Source of the DNA: Symsagittifera roscoffensis
Taxonomy: Eukaryota; Xenacoelomorpha; Acoela; Convolutidae
Reading direction: 5' to 3'
DNA: 64,000 nt
NCBI RefSeq assembly: GCF_963678635.1
Contig: NC_087063.1
Span: 45,798,101 to 45,862,100 of the forward strand
Shown here: one piece after another, positions 10,550 to 21,650 of the stretch
Position numbering within the stretch: the stretch's first letter is position 1
How the letters are laid out: the number at the start of each line of letters is the position of its first letter
Notes under the pieces: generated by a model
What the model was told of the DNA's origin: nothing
The model's database searches: none
The model's input: the letters and a program-made list of their open reading frames with translations, nothing else
Program-made: the position numbers and the translations under genes

Positions 10550-13500
10550 TTACTGCTGTTTGCAGGGATGAACGATCATCTGCACGCGACGGGATTTCTT
10601 GAGCAGCTCAAGGGTGGTGAGCCTACGCCGAGGAGGATCTGGGAGGCCATCCAGACTTTATTCGCGGCCATAAATGAAGTACAAGAGAATGTTGCCTCAA
10701 GATTCGGCTCCAAGACAAAAGTGGCGTTCACGACATCCCCCGGGTACTCGAGCATGCCGCTTGCTCTGCAATTTGTGTACGCGATCTTGATCTTGATCGC
10801 AGAGGGGAATGGGTGGCGTGTCCTGATGGCAGCTCCCAACCGAGAATTGGAACCGACGAACTTGAGACTGCGCAAATCAGAACTCGCGGCGGCATGGGCG
10901 GATGGCTCCCATGCGTTGAGAGGTTTTTACGAGTTAGCCGACATCCTCATCGTATTAGACGAGGTCCTCCTATTGGAGATATCCAACTTCGCTAGGCAAC
11001 TTAAGCTCAGCCCGATCATGAGGGACGATCATCCAGTGGTAGCTCACCTGACGGCTATTCTGTGGTTTCGGGACATGGAGTTGACCATCACGAGCTCAAC
11101 CAGCCGATCTAGAGGGCCAAATAACGAAAGGAAGAACGTGGCCGCATCGGAGAAGCAACTAGAGTCGATGGTGCATCGGTTTGCACAAGAGGGAGGCAAG
11201 TGGCCCTTCTTAACACCAAGGTTGGAAAACGCCACGGGGAAAACAAGAGAGGATGCGCCGCTTCTGGTGAAGCAGATCTGGGATTTTCTTGAGGAGCAAC
11301 TGGGAAAGGCTGAGGAGAGGGAGATGACGGTTGGCAGGTTCGTCACAGCAGCCAATGAGGTCACAATTGGAGGGTTCTGGAGGGAGCACGCGAAGGGTGA
11401 GCTAAGGACGAGGAGGGATCATGAGATTCTCGAGTTCTTGAGTCCTTGTTGGGGAAAAGAGTTCCTGACCGAAGTGTACAGCGCGAAGGAGACTATCTTC
11501 AAAGCGTTCATGCAGGAGGTATTGAATATGCCTATCAGTCTGTTGCTGGCTCTGTATCTGGTCTACCCGAGATACTTGTTTAATATGGGCCCAGCATACA
11601 TGTTCAGTCGTGGCGTGGGTACCCTCAGAATAGACGGGTACTTGACGTTAGTGCTTCTGACCCACGGTGAACTAGCGTCATTCCACCGATTAATGAGGTA
11701 CGGGGAGCCCCTGTCGATGGGAAGAACACACTCGAGTATTGAGACCTACTCGTACAAGTGCGCGGCCGGGCTAAGGACACTGTTAGTGCAGTATCTACTG
11801 ATGCAAAACAGGTACCTGACTGGTGAAGAAAAGAGCCCGAAGACAAGAGAGGAATGGAGAAGAGTGAATGGAGGCATGCCCCTATTGACGGACTAAGGGA
11901 GGTCGTGACCTGTATATATGGACCGGCCGTCACGTTCGCGTTTCCGGATCCTCTGGTGACGGCTTATCGATACTCCGTGACCCACGTGAGCCTCATAAGC
12001 GTACTAGATGGAACGACACTAAACTGGTGTCAGCAAGAGGTGCTGAGGGCACAAATGAGCAACACGGTGCTCTTCGGGAAGGTGAAGGATCCGGAGTTGG
12101 TCGTGTACAGTTTCCGTGGACAACTGCAATGCCGGATGGGAGGCAAGCGCGAGGGCCCCATCGAAACTTACCCCAAGTTCTGGAACTTGAATCCCTTGAC
12201 AGCCAATGGGCAAGAAATCTTGAGAATTCCTGCATGGACGAAAAGCTTCGAGTTAGTGAAAAAGGAGCTAGAGGCGATATTGGAGAAAGAAGTCCTACCA
12301 ACGAGCATTCCCGAGTTCCCCATAGTGAGGAGAATGACCCTGGGGATGAAGAGTTCCCTGGTTGTCCCGTCCCCTTACGCGAGAACCACAACCGAAGAAC
12401 GGCAGAAGGAGTTTACCGACGGCTGGGATCCGCTCTTCATCGGCTACACTGCAGCGATTTATTTCCATACCAGCGATGTGAAGATAAACTCATGGACGAC
12501 TCAAGCCAAGAAAATGAGAGGGTCAATGCCCCCGAAATTCGAAGTGCGAGATGCCTTGAGAGTACTTGAGCGGGCAAGTCTAGAGAACCAGTTGCCGGCA
12601 TGGGACGACGGCAGGATGGTAGTGGAGGAAGGGCATATCGCACTGAAAGCAGACGAGATGCTGTTTGCCACAAGGAGATACCGGGCACCTTACGGACTAG
12701 AGCAGGTGGAACGGAATCGGGAAGGGAAGAAGCTGGATGCAGCAGGTCCATTGTACGTGGCACTGACAGAGCACAAGGGGACGAATCCAACGACACCATC
12801 ACCCCTTTCAATAGACACCCCTGGGGATAAAAAGAGTGGCACCGTGGAAGATCGATTCAAGAGGATTTTTGAGAGAAGAGAAGCAGAGTCGGGAGACGAG
12901 AGCATGGATGAGACTCTCAGTGAGGCAGGAGATGACATGGAGGTGGGAAACACACCGGAACAGAAGCCAGCGGAGGAGGAGTTCACTGCGCAGGAACTGT
13001 TGAAAGATCTGAGTGAAGAAAACTGGGCAGATACCCCCACGCCACCTCTGACCTCGTCCCCCCGCAAGTACCCAGAGATGTCATTGACGAGCGAGAATCC
13101 CAACATGGGAATGATCTTCTTGAGTGCGGAGAGAAGGGAGAAGAATACCTTCGAGGGAAACAGAGACGCCTTCCTGGGCACTCTGGACAGAGATGCTTGG
13201 CAAGAATTCGTGAGCGATTTCAGTCGAGAAGTGGATGAAGACACCACATTGGACAATTTTAAAGAGGAACTGTGGGACACGGTGGTGAAGTTTGGTGAGC
13301 CTGTCCTGATGGGGACGGGTTTAGAGGAGAAAGCCAGAGTAGAACTACTGAGCAAGATGGTTGAGTTGAGGAAGTCAAGAAAGACCAGAGAAGACAAATG
13401 TAAAGACAGCTCTACTCCGAAACAGAAAACTGACAATAAAATAATTAAATATACAAGGGGGGATAAGGTGGGAACTAGTAATATGATTAAAAGTACTAAT

Positions 13501-16500
13501 ATCCTTAAGGCTCGAGCAGGGGGGAGGCAAGAGTTGGTTGGAGAAAAGGAAGTTGAATCAGTGATGATAACGACGACGCCCCCGAATAGGTCTCGCAAGA
13601 GGAAGAGAGACGTGGAGGGATTGAGCAGTCCTTCAGCTGACGCGGTTTCAGAAAAAGACTTGAGGGAGACGGCCCCCATGGTTCTGGCGCGATGGAAGAC
13701 GGCAGCCTACAAGAGTAGCTATGAACCGAGGAAACTCTTCGACATAGAAAGAGGAATGGAAAACCCCACTAGCTCAGTGACGGAGGAAGATTTCAAACCT
13801 CAGAGAATAAAAATGAAGCGAGGTTCGACGAGCGGGCAGACCGGGGAGGTAGACGTCGGCAAAGAATGGGTCTCAAGTGAACATCAGGCTGTTGGGAAAC
13901 AAGTGACCAGCGATCCTCTTGAGAAGAATAAAACCAGAAATACCTCCCGACCGTGGTGGATAGCCCTTGGGACATTGAAAGAAATGGAAGACTGCTTGAA
14001 GAAATTGAACAGTGGAGTAGCCCGCAAACGACACAGTTGGGCCACACAGCAGAAGGCTGAGGTTAACAAGATAGAATTGGCGAACCAGCTGAAGAGATCC
14101 TGGCAAAACTTATTGAAGGATCATTTTGAAGAAGCTATGAGGACACCCTCATCGGCACCGCCGCTGATGGCGAATCCCTTTATCAGGACTGCAGGACAAC
14201 TGATGTTCGCGTGGAGCCTGTTGGGGATAGAGCTGGAGACACTGACCTCGTACGATAAGTTGAAGCTGGGAGGCAAAAATCTAGAGATATATCGAATGCT
14301 GATGCAGCACGTAGCCAGGGACAACTCAGGCTTGAGTCTGGCAAGAAGGAAAGATGCAACCTGTTTCTTGAGATGGACGATGTCGATGATGACTGACAGC
14401 ACCATCCTAGCATGTCATCAGAAAGCAGTTGGAAGCAAGACGCTGGAAAGGAGAGTCTCCACGGTCATCTTGAATGTGTACCAGAGTACTGGAATAGAAA
14501 GGGAGGATGGTTCTAGGCAATCTCTGGAGAGCCATAGGAAGTTAGATGAGATACGAAGGTTCTACAACAAGAAGTTCGAGGAGAAACACGACGTTCACCG
14601 CAACCTGGCTTCGTCAGGAGAGTACTTGAAACTCAACAAAAAGAGAGAGTACCAGTATGTTTCTGGAGTGATGGGAATGGCGTACAACCCCTTCTTGGAC
14701 TTGGAAGCCGGAGGTGCCCACAGAAACTATGAGGTGGCGGAGCTACTGAAGTTCTGGACAGAGAAGATAATGGAAATAGACACTGTGGAGAGAGAGAGAC
14801 CTGGCCTGGGTCTGATTCTTGAGAGAACGCCGGAAGTGATAAGTGTGCCACGCTCAAGTAAAAGAGTGGAACTAAAAATGGGCAACGGAAATGGCGTGTT
14901 GACCACGAATCTGGGAGTGGTATGGAAATTACTCAGACCCTCCTGGTGTCCACATCCCCATGCGAGCCTGATTGAGGAGGTCACTGAGCGAGTGAGATTG
15001 GCACCGACAGAGGATGAGGATTTGGCGACCTTGAGTATAGTACATAGACTGATCCTGCCTCAGATGAAAGAGTCGAGTGAGGTGACGAGTGGAACAAGGT
15101 CGGTGAAGAGGATGGAGCCGGGCAGTTGTCTTGATTCGACATGTGGCAACGGCGAGCATACTTGTGATGGACGATCATGCGTCAGGATACAGTCTTTCCA
15201 GAAAGAGGACCTCATCACCTGGTTCGAGGATATCACTGAAAGGGAGAAGAGCGAGATACAGATAGTGGCTGAATGTTACGCGAGTACCACCGTGAACCTA
15301 GCGACAGCCTTGGGATTTTTCTCAAGAATGTGTAGTCTCCAGTCACTGGAGAGGCTAGAGTCAGAACACCACCTGGTGACCGCGTTGAGCGTGGAATCAT
15401 GGCCCGGAGTGTTACAAGTGAACCAGAAGCACATCAAGAGTTGGAAAATTGGACTCGAGACGGAGATGGGATTTCCCATGAGCGAAGCCTATGGATTGCC
15501 TCTGAATGCGAAATCCTTAGTGGGGTCAGTGTTGGCTAACCTATGTGGAAGCCACTATCCACTACACATGGCGATGGTGGAGGTGTCCAGCCAGAGGGTA
15601 TTGATAGACAAGGCCTTCTCAGTGCCCAAGTGCGTGAGACTAGCTCGGATGTCACATCATTCACACAAGCTGTTGAGGAAGATCCGAGGAGCAGTACCGA
15701 AGGAACAAAGAGACGACTTGAGTGAAATCTGGGGTGAAGAACTTCTAGGCTTGGAGAGCGAAAACACAAGTGATCACGGAAGGCAAAACGTGGTGGGGAA
15801 ACCCGCAATAGGTACTCCAAGCTCGGAAGAAGTTGACGTGATACACGAGAAAATGATGGAACTTGAGCCTCTCTTAGAAGCCTCGGGAGAACGCAATCTT
15901 AGAAGCATCGACCTCACGCATGGGGATTGTCCATGCCACTGTCTGGCGCAGACAGTGTGGTACCCAGACCGCGCCAATCTCTGTCTGATCTGGGACGTAG
16001 AAGAAATTAAGTCGTTGGGACTACCGGAGCATCGACAGAAGGTGACCATCTTGGTGGTGAGCACGATGCTGGCTCTGCGATGGATTGAAGAAAACATAGC
16101 GAAGTATAGAGAATCGAGAACACCAACAGCTGAGTCGATTCATGCGATAGATTACAGCAGGAGACTAGAGTTGTTCGAGACCGCATGCAAGGTATTCGCC
16201 ATACCAGTGGAAGTCAGACATATATGGAACCGCCTGAGATTCTTTCCTTGGTTTCGTGCGACATTAACAGCCTGGTTGTATGTGGTAACAAAGGACCACA
16301 TGAGGAAACATCAAAAGGAGTATCGACAATTCCAAGCCGAGATAGGACCAGATGCCTTCAAGAGACCTCTGCTAACCTATCGAAATGCGATCACGACGGG
16401 GTGGAAAAGAGTGGGCAGAGTATCCAGAGACAATTCTAGAGCGAGGGAAACGATACTGGAGGAGGACCTGGCGAAGAATGTAAGCATGAGTCTTCACAAT

Positions 16501-16713
16501 TCCTTCTGTTTGAACCGGGAGTTGAAGGTGAAGAGCCTACCAAATCAATCGAAGAGGTTACAAGAGCAGAGGGAGTGGATGCGATCCTATGAACAGCTGA
16601 AGGCCTGGGAGGAAATTGTGATCAGCTCCGATGACGAAGAGGCACTGTTGGAACAAATTACAGTGCCAAGAACACCGGTGTCGGGTACCTCGAAGGCGAA
16701 AAACACGAGGTGA
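10550..16713 (+). CDS. Copy A large unrecognised protein module, about 6 kb
   Basis: Long open code with element-like base composition runs through this interval; the biggest single frame is over 1600 codons (11854-16713). I recognise no domain in it. Features visible: leucine-rich, mostly helical segments early on; an acidic disordered stretch at about 12880-13060; a basic stretch at about 13580-13830; a cysteine cluster near 15115-15180 (SCLDSTCGNGEHTCDGRSC); and a second Cys/His cluster near 15920-15985 (GDCPCHCLAQTVWYPDRANL). The last 300 bases (NVSMSLHNSFCLNRELKV) are homologous to the end of the copy B downstream code (NVTLCLHNSFCRNRESNV), whereas most of the module has no counterpart in copy B. 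It could be a structural or envelope-like product or an acquired gene set; no function is assigned. Confidence 0.6.
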
Positions 16714-17153
16714 GCCGGCGGCTCGAAAGGAAAATTCTAGAGTCTTGAGTCTTGAGAGGGAGGGGGCTTGAGAGTGAACTTGGATGAAATCTGGGTTCAC
16801 TAAAAAGAAATTTTAGACGAATAAGATATTGTTATTAATATGATAGATCTATTATATAAGTCAAAATGATGCATGACAATTTCCTGACTGAATAGGACAA
16901 AAGAAATTTTAAAAATTACCAGCTTAAAAAGCGGGGATTCATGGGTGCAGGTGTGTGCAGATTTTGATTGCTGTTTAGCGATAGCGTGAAAATTTTATAT
17001 GGTTGTGAATTTTGGAAGGCAGATAATTTTAAGTCCGATGCAAACTTCTGTAAATGACCACTGGCACTGTATCTTGAGCAACGCTCGGTTCTCTGGGACT
17101 CACTGGCAGATGACAACACACGATGGGGACATCGATCTCGAGTCCGGGGAGTA
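16714..17153 (+). promoter_or_regulatory. Copy A 3' untranslated region ending in the polypurine tract
   Basis: About 440 non-coding bases follow the last long frame. They end in GAGTCCGGGGAGTA (about 17140-17153), directly against the TGTG start of the 3' LTR. The equivalent place in copy B reads TGTCCGGGGAGTG against TGTG. The shared GTCCGGGGAGT is the natural candidate for the plus-strand primer (PPT). CTTGAG strings occur several times here (for example near 16743 and 17074). Confidence 0.7.
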
Positions 17154-18041
17154 TGTGCCAGTCGGTCATGTCTGGAGGTTTGACCTTGAGAAACACGTAA
17201 TTTTGGAGTGAAGTTTTAATTTTAAAAATTTCGAATAGAGCCTGTCATGCTCAGTTTTCTCGAACCAACTGAAAACGCAAAAATCAAAAATCAGAACGAC
17301 CGAATTAACAATTGCGGGAAACTACTCAAGAAAAAGGCAGGAAATTGCTATTCGCAATTTCTCGATACGAAATAATCAGAGAGTAGAGCTGTCTTATCCT
17401 GAAAACAGGAGAATAGAATACAGACTTGAGAAAGGACGACTATTCGAACGGAAAGGAGTGAACATTCAATGGAAGAGTGGACAACTCGAGTGTCCCAATG
17501 GTTCATTCAGAAACTTTGATTCTTGAAGACAGAACTTACTTCTGTTGTTAAAACTAATTAGCATCAAACTTATTTAGTTATATTATTTAGTTCTCAAGCT
17601 GCTTATCTTTTAGTTACTCCTCATACTCAAGTGCATCGACATGTGAGTTCTCAATTTAAATTTCTCGAGTGTATTTTATGATAGTTATGTTGAGATAAGG
17701 CGAGTTTTAGGTCGATCCATCTGAAATGGATCAAAGTTCCACTGTCCAATAAAAAGTAACTAAGCGGATTGTTCCGACCCGGTTTTTAACGGCGTTCATG
17801 TATTTTGGGTATTTCGAAACCTAAGTATGGGGACGTTTTTATTTCTAGAGTGGGGGGGTATTTTGGTAGTGGCCTTTAAGCTGTAACGGGTTCCAGTCTC
17901 ATGTCGCAAGCGAACCGAATTGGCTCCGACCGTTCTTGAGGTAGAAAAACACAAGAGATAGTGTCCCTGACTCTTGAGCCAATGGTTATAGGGCCTATTT
18001 TTCTTAAGCCTCATGTGTGACTACAGTAGACGAATGTTACA
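17154..18041 (+). repeat. Copy A 3' LTR (predicted)
   Basis: The partner LTR is outside the window, so the ends are set by comparison with copy B. The start TGTG follows a PPT as in copy B. The end CGAATGTTACA (18031-18041) is the same 11 bases that end the copy B LTR. The length, 888 bp, is close to the 925 bp of copy B, but the interior is not obviously similar. TG...CA termini are typical of LTRs. Confidence 0.72.
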
Positions 18042-18600
18042 ATCTTTCTTCACTAGTTGTTGGCGTTTGCATATAATTTAAGCCTCCAAATGATGTTCCG
18101 GAAAGTTGAAAAGTAAAACATGGTTGAAAGCATTTTTCATGTTTATAATTTATGCATTTCAAAAACCGGCTGATGTTATTAACGGATGCGAATCACAAGT
18201 GGTGCATTGTCATGAATAACGCTTACTATGGACTAAACTTGCCAAAATTTTAGAAAAGCAACGTTTTGCAGATGATAAAATAGCGTTTTGGGGTGCTTGT
18301 AAAGTTTCAATTTCGGCTTGAAGTACATTCGGCTTGAAGTCCCGTCGGCTTGTTGTCCTAGACCCGGTAATTAGGTCAAAATTATCAGGAACCGAGGTTA
18401 CAGTCAGGAATCCTTCATCACATATTCCAGTCAAAATCCTAAGAATTTTCTAGATATGGAAGTGATAATGATTAAAATGAGATAATTAGAATTGATGTGA
18501 TTAAAATTAAAATGAATACGGGTTACATTTCTTCAATAAGAACATGTAACTCGACACGAGAAAAAAAAACAATGTTTTGTAGATTACAAACAAAAATTTC
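18042..18600. other. AT-rich DNA between copy A and the LINE; no gene seen
   Basis: Nothing coding or repeated could be recognised. It contains short CGGCTTG repeats near 18320-18350 (three copies within about 35 bases). It may be host DNA or the 5' part of the CR1-like LINE; I cannot place the LINE 5' end. Confidence 0.4.
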
Positions 18601-19199
18601 GTCGACACTTTATTTGTCATTTATTGTGCCCATTATGCACGCGGAGTTTGCAATCTGTATTGTCAGGGAGATTCCCTGTCTTAAGAAGCTGCATGAACTG
18701 GGTTCCTCCGTAATTGTTGTGATAAACTTATTAAATAGTTTCAAATACTATGATGACGGGGAATCGTGGACGCTTGAAGAGTGCTCAAAATTCACCGTGT
18801 ACATCCTGCAACGCACCGTGAAGAATTAAGACGAAGGAGTGCAATTCGATAGATGTGGCAAGTGGTGGCATCGCGCGTGTACGGACATCCCGCAGCAGAT
18901 TTAGGACCATCTATCAACGGTTTGTGGGATTGTGTGCCTGTGCGAACTGCCTTGACGATGCCAAGACAGCAATGAAGACGTCCATTCGAGATAAGTCTAT
19001 TGAAATTTCTCTAGAATCTATCAAAACTGAAGTCATCAATTTTAAAGCAGCTATTGTATCCACTGATACTAAGACAATTGTAAATGGCCACACAGCAACG
19101 CCTGTTACACCTAATGATCAAAATAAAATGGGAATAAGAATAAACGGCGTGCCTGATTCTTCCAACCAGAAATTGCATGACAGAATGGATTCAGAGATT
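18600..19199 (+). pseudogene. CR1-like LINE, ORF1 first part with PHD-finger remnant
   Basis: CGKWWHRACTDIP at 18854-18892, preceded by EGVQFDR and by ECSKF some 20 residues earlier, and followed by VCLCELP, has the Cys/His and Trp spacing of a PHD finger; PHD fingers are known in ORF1 of CR1-like LINEs. A second stretch (about 18950-19199) reads IRINGVPDSSNQKLHDRM, typical of the LINE ORF1 region before its RNA-binding domain. The two stretches are in different frames and the first is interrupted by stops (TAA at 18827, TAG at 18896), so this LINE is decayed. Code stops at 19199, where copy B is inserted, and resumes in frame at 36782. Confidence 0.65.
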
Positions 19200-20124
19200 T
19201 GTAACATTCGCCCGTAAGAGACATATCGACGGAAAATAAAACTAAGTCCTAGGACGACTGGCTAACGTCTAAACAGAGCTTTATATGCTTTTCACCGTCT
19301 CTACCAAGCCAGTACTTTTGGTGGTCTTTTCTAACATCGGGTCGACAAAAACGTTACTGCTTTCGGCTTCGGTCAAAACACCCAAATTAACTTAATTACA
19401 TGCAGGAATAGTGAGCTCATGGCTGGGTCTCAGTATCCCCAGACCACGAGGTCACTCCTAAAAACAGGGCTACTACTATTTATTGAATCATTTTTGTTTT
19501 TGTTCAGTAGATAAAAATCATCATCTCCATCGAAGATGGATCAACCCTTTCCCCCAACTCCTAGCTTCTTATCCTTATCAAAACGAATCCAGATGTTAAT
19601 TAAATTCAAATCAGGACATGACAAGAAGCCAAAAGTCTATATAAAAGGATAAAAGTCTCAGTTCCGAAACCCTTCCGTATTCTTGAATCCACTGAATCAA
19701 GCTCGTTAATCTTGATTTCTTCGTAATCCGGAAGGCTGTCCTCCACCCTTCACCGTTGTCTGCAACGGGCTTGCAACTATTGTAGCGACACAATAGTTGC
19801 AACTCGGAATGTTCTCTGCTATTCCTGCAATCTGCTGTTGTTTTTTGATCACGATTCTCGTAGTTATCGTCCGCGCAACTAATGTTGTTGTGTTTTTCTT
19901 CGACCTTTTTGCCAAAATGGCCGTTTCTGACGTTTCTCAGAAATTTTACGTAATCACTTCGAAAACTTAATAATTAGCAATTTCCGAATCCTTCAACCTT
20001 CACGTTTTGTCCCATCGTTCAAATAACGTTCTTAATCCTTAATAATCACCAATCCGGAAGGCTCGCTGCTAAAATTTCGAATTCTGCAGAGATTGCGTTT
20101 TTCACATTCTGGTCGATTGTCACA
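19200..20124 (-). repeat. Copy B 3' LTR
   Basis: On the minus strand it begins TGTGACA and ends GAATGTTACA, giving TG...CA ends with a short imperfect inverted repeat (TGTGAC and GTTACA). It is about 97% identical to 35858-36781. It carries AATCCGGAAGG-type motifs at about 19725 and 20051. A TATAAA-like string occurs on the minus strand at about 19280-19285, some 80 bases from the LTR end. Confidence 0.95.
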
Positions 20125-20137
20125 CACTCCCCGGACA
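20125..20137 (-). promoter_or_regulatory. Copy B polypurine tract (3' PPT)
   Basis: On the minus strand TGTCCGGGGAGTG lies flush against the 3' LTR start. Position and purine run fit the plus-strand primer of LTR elements. The same 13 bases recur inside the element at 24764-24776. Confidence 0.75.
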
Positions 20138-20942
20138 GTCCGGTCAATGTCCTCATTGAATCACGCAATGTTCGTAAAATGGATACAGTGTCATCGAACA
20201 GAATTTACAAAATGCACGAAATTACTTTTATCCACGTCACATCGACTCACGGCAGAATATAAATGGCATCATACTACATCACTATAGCCTTCAAATTCTT
20301 TCATTAATCTGCACATTGAGGATATAACCTAAGATAAAACATATTTTCTGACTTCCAGTGTCAATGTCCAGATTAAAATTTTTTCTCTTAGATTTAAAAG
20401 GTGTTGGCTTGCAGGACAGTCCTGCCAACCAACAAGCTAAAATTATCCTACTATGCTTTTCCCTTCGGAAATCTTGCTTGTTATTGTCCTGAATATTAAA
20501 ACTAAGAAACCCTGTGGTTAGCAAGAACAATGAAACAATCTCCCTCTTCGAGAGATTACTCAAGCCTTCCATGTCACCACAAAGTGATCAGTTCTCCTAG
20601 CTGATTAAAAACAGTCATGCAGGCTGGAATATTTAAATATAATCCTTCACTTAAGCCTTCCTAAATAAATAGTAAGTGAGTGTCTCCAAAGCCACTCAAC
20701 TAAAATCAAAATGCAAATTTATAAATGCAACAATTTCAAAACTCAACTTAATGTTTCAGTTTTCAATTACAACTTGGTTGCTTGGTTTCTCACTTGAGTT
20801 CTAAACACACATAAAACAATTCTGAGTTTTAACTTTTCTTCATCACTCCTTTGTTTTCTTCTTTTTTCGTCGTTTAGAAGTTCTATAAATTCTAAATTCT
20901 TCTAATTTCGTCTCTTTTTTCATCTTGTTTTTCGGTCATTCG
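20138..20942 (-). other. Copy B 3' untranslated region
   Basis: About 800 AT-rich bases between the last coding stretch and the PPT. No supported coding frame, and nothing recognised beyond AT-rich runs. Confidence 0.6.
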
Positions 20943-21640
20943 TCAATGCTCCATTTCTTCCTCCTGTGATACTGACTCTGCACTCTCAGTTTCCGTATCT
21001 TGTAACACGTCGTTAGCTATCCTGACGCTGCTGGAAGCCGTCCTACAACACTTCTGCTCTTCTACGCTCTGTTTGCAGCAAGGTAGCGGATCCACGTTAG
21101 ATTCTCTGTTCCTGCAGAAGCTGTTGTGGAGACACAACGTCACGTTTCTCTCCAAATCTTCTCTCAGTATCTCTGCTTTGTCATAGGCGGCGAAGATGGT
21201 CTCATCTTTCTTTATCGCTGTCAATCCGCCATATCTTTGGGCATCACCATCTTGGTTCACTAGTTTTGGGTATACTCTTTCCTTCACATGACCAGGGGGT
21301 GTCGTCAGCTGCCTGAATATCTTCACGTGTTGTCCAATCGGCGCCCTCGTCGTCAGGAATCTTCCTGGTCTCTCTTCACGATTCCCCTCATCATGATTCA
21401 GTCTCACATCTTGCAACGGTCTCGCATTCACTGGTCCCATCGTGTTGTTAGAGGGCAGTCCCTCCAAGTCAGCAAATCTCAAGGCCGTCGTGGAGCTGAA
21501 ATTTATGCTAGCGGCTATCAACCAGTCTACGCCGGTTATCGAGTACAATCTGCTGACGGATAGCGTCGCTCCATTCAGCATCCTCCTTGCATCTTCGATG
21601 AAGCTTACTCTCTGGAGATCCAGCTTCATTAGTTCGTCTT
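20943..21640 (-). CDS. Copy B downstream tail region
   Basis: About 230 codons with no known domain. The first part matches the tail of the copy A SGNH region (TMGPVNARPL against VMGPINYRPL). The last part matches the very end of the copy A large module (NVTLCLHNSFCRNRESNV against NVSMSLHNSFCLNRELKV). In this copy the two homologous blocks stand close together, whereas in copy A they flank about 6 kb. It is serine- and glutamate-rich at the end. Part of a fossil. Confidence 0.55.
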
Positions 21641-21650
21641 TGTATATATG

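Larger units (their letters stand above)
1..18041 (+). mobile_element. Copy A: giant Ty3/Gypsy-type LTR element, 5' end outside window
   Basis: Parts seen in order are gag (C-terminal half with two CCHC knuckles), aspartic protease, reverse transcriptase, RNase H, H2C2 plus DDE integrase, an acidic tail with a macrodomain, a spacer, an SGNH-hydrolase-like protein, a large unrecognised protein module, a polypurine tract and the 3' LTR. The order protease, RT, RNase H, integrase and the HPQTNGLVERQNR integrase motif place it in Ty3/Gypsy. By comparison with copy B, nearly 5 kb of LTR, leader and gag lie left of the window, so the whole element would be about 23 kb. It is a fossil with about four or five apparent breaks, though some frame changes may be natural. 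Its age is not measurable here because only one LTR is visible. Confidence 0.9.

Noticed and set aside
12690-13679. 329-codon open frame on the minus strand
   Set aside because: It is the antisense of the copy A large module and is Ser/Leu/Phe-rich as expected of a mirror frame; no homology recognised.
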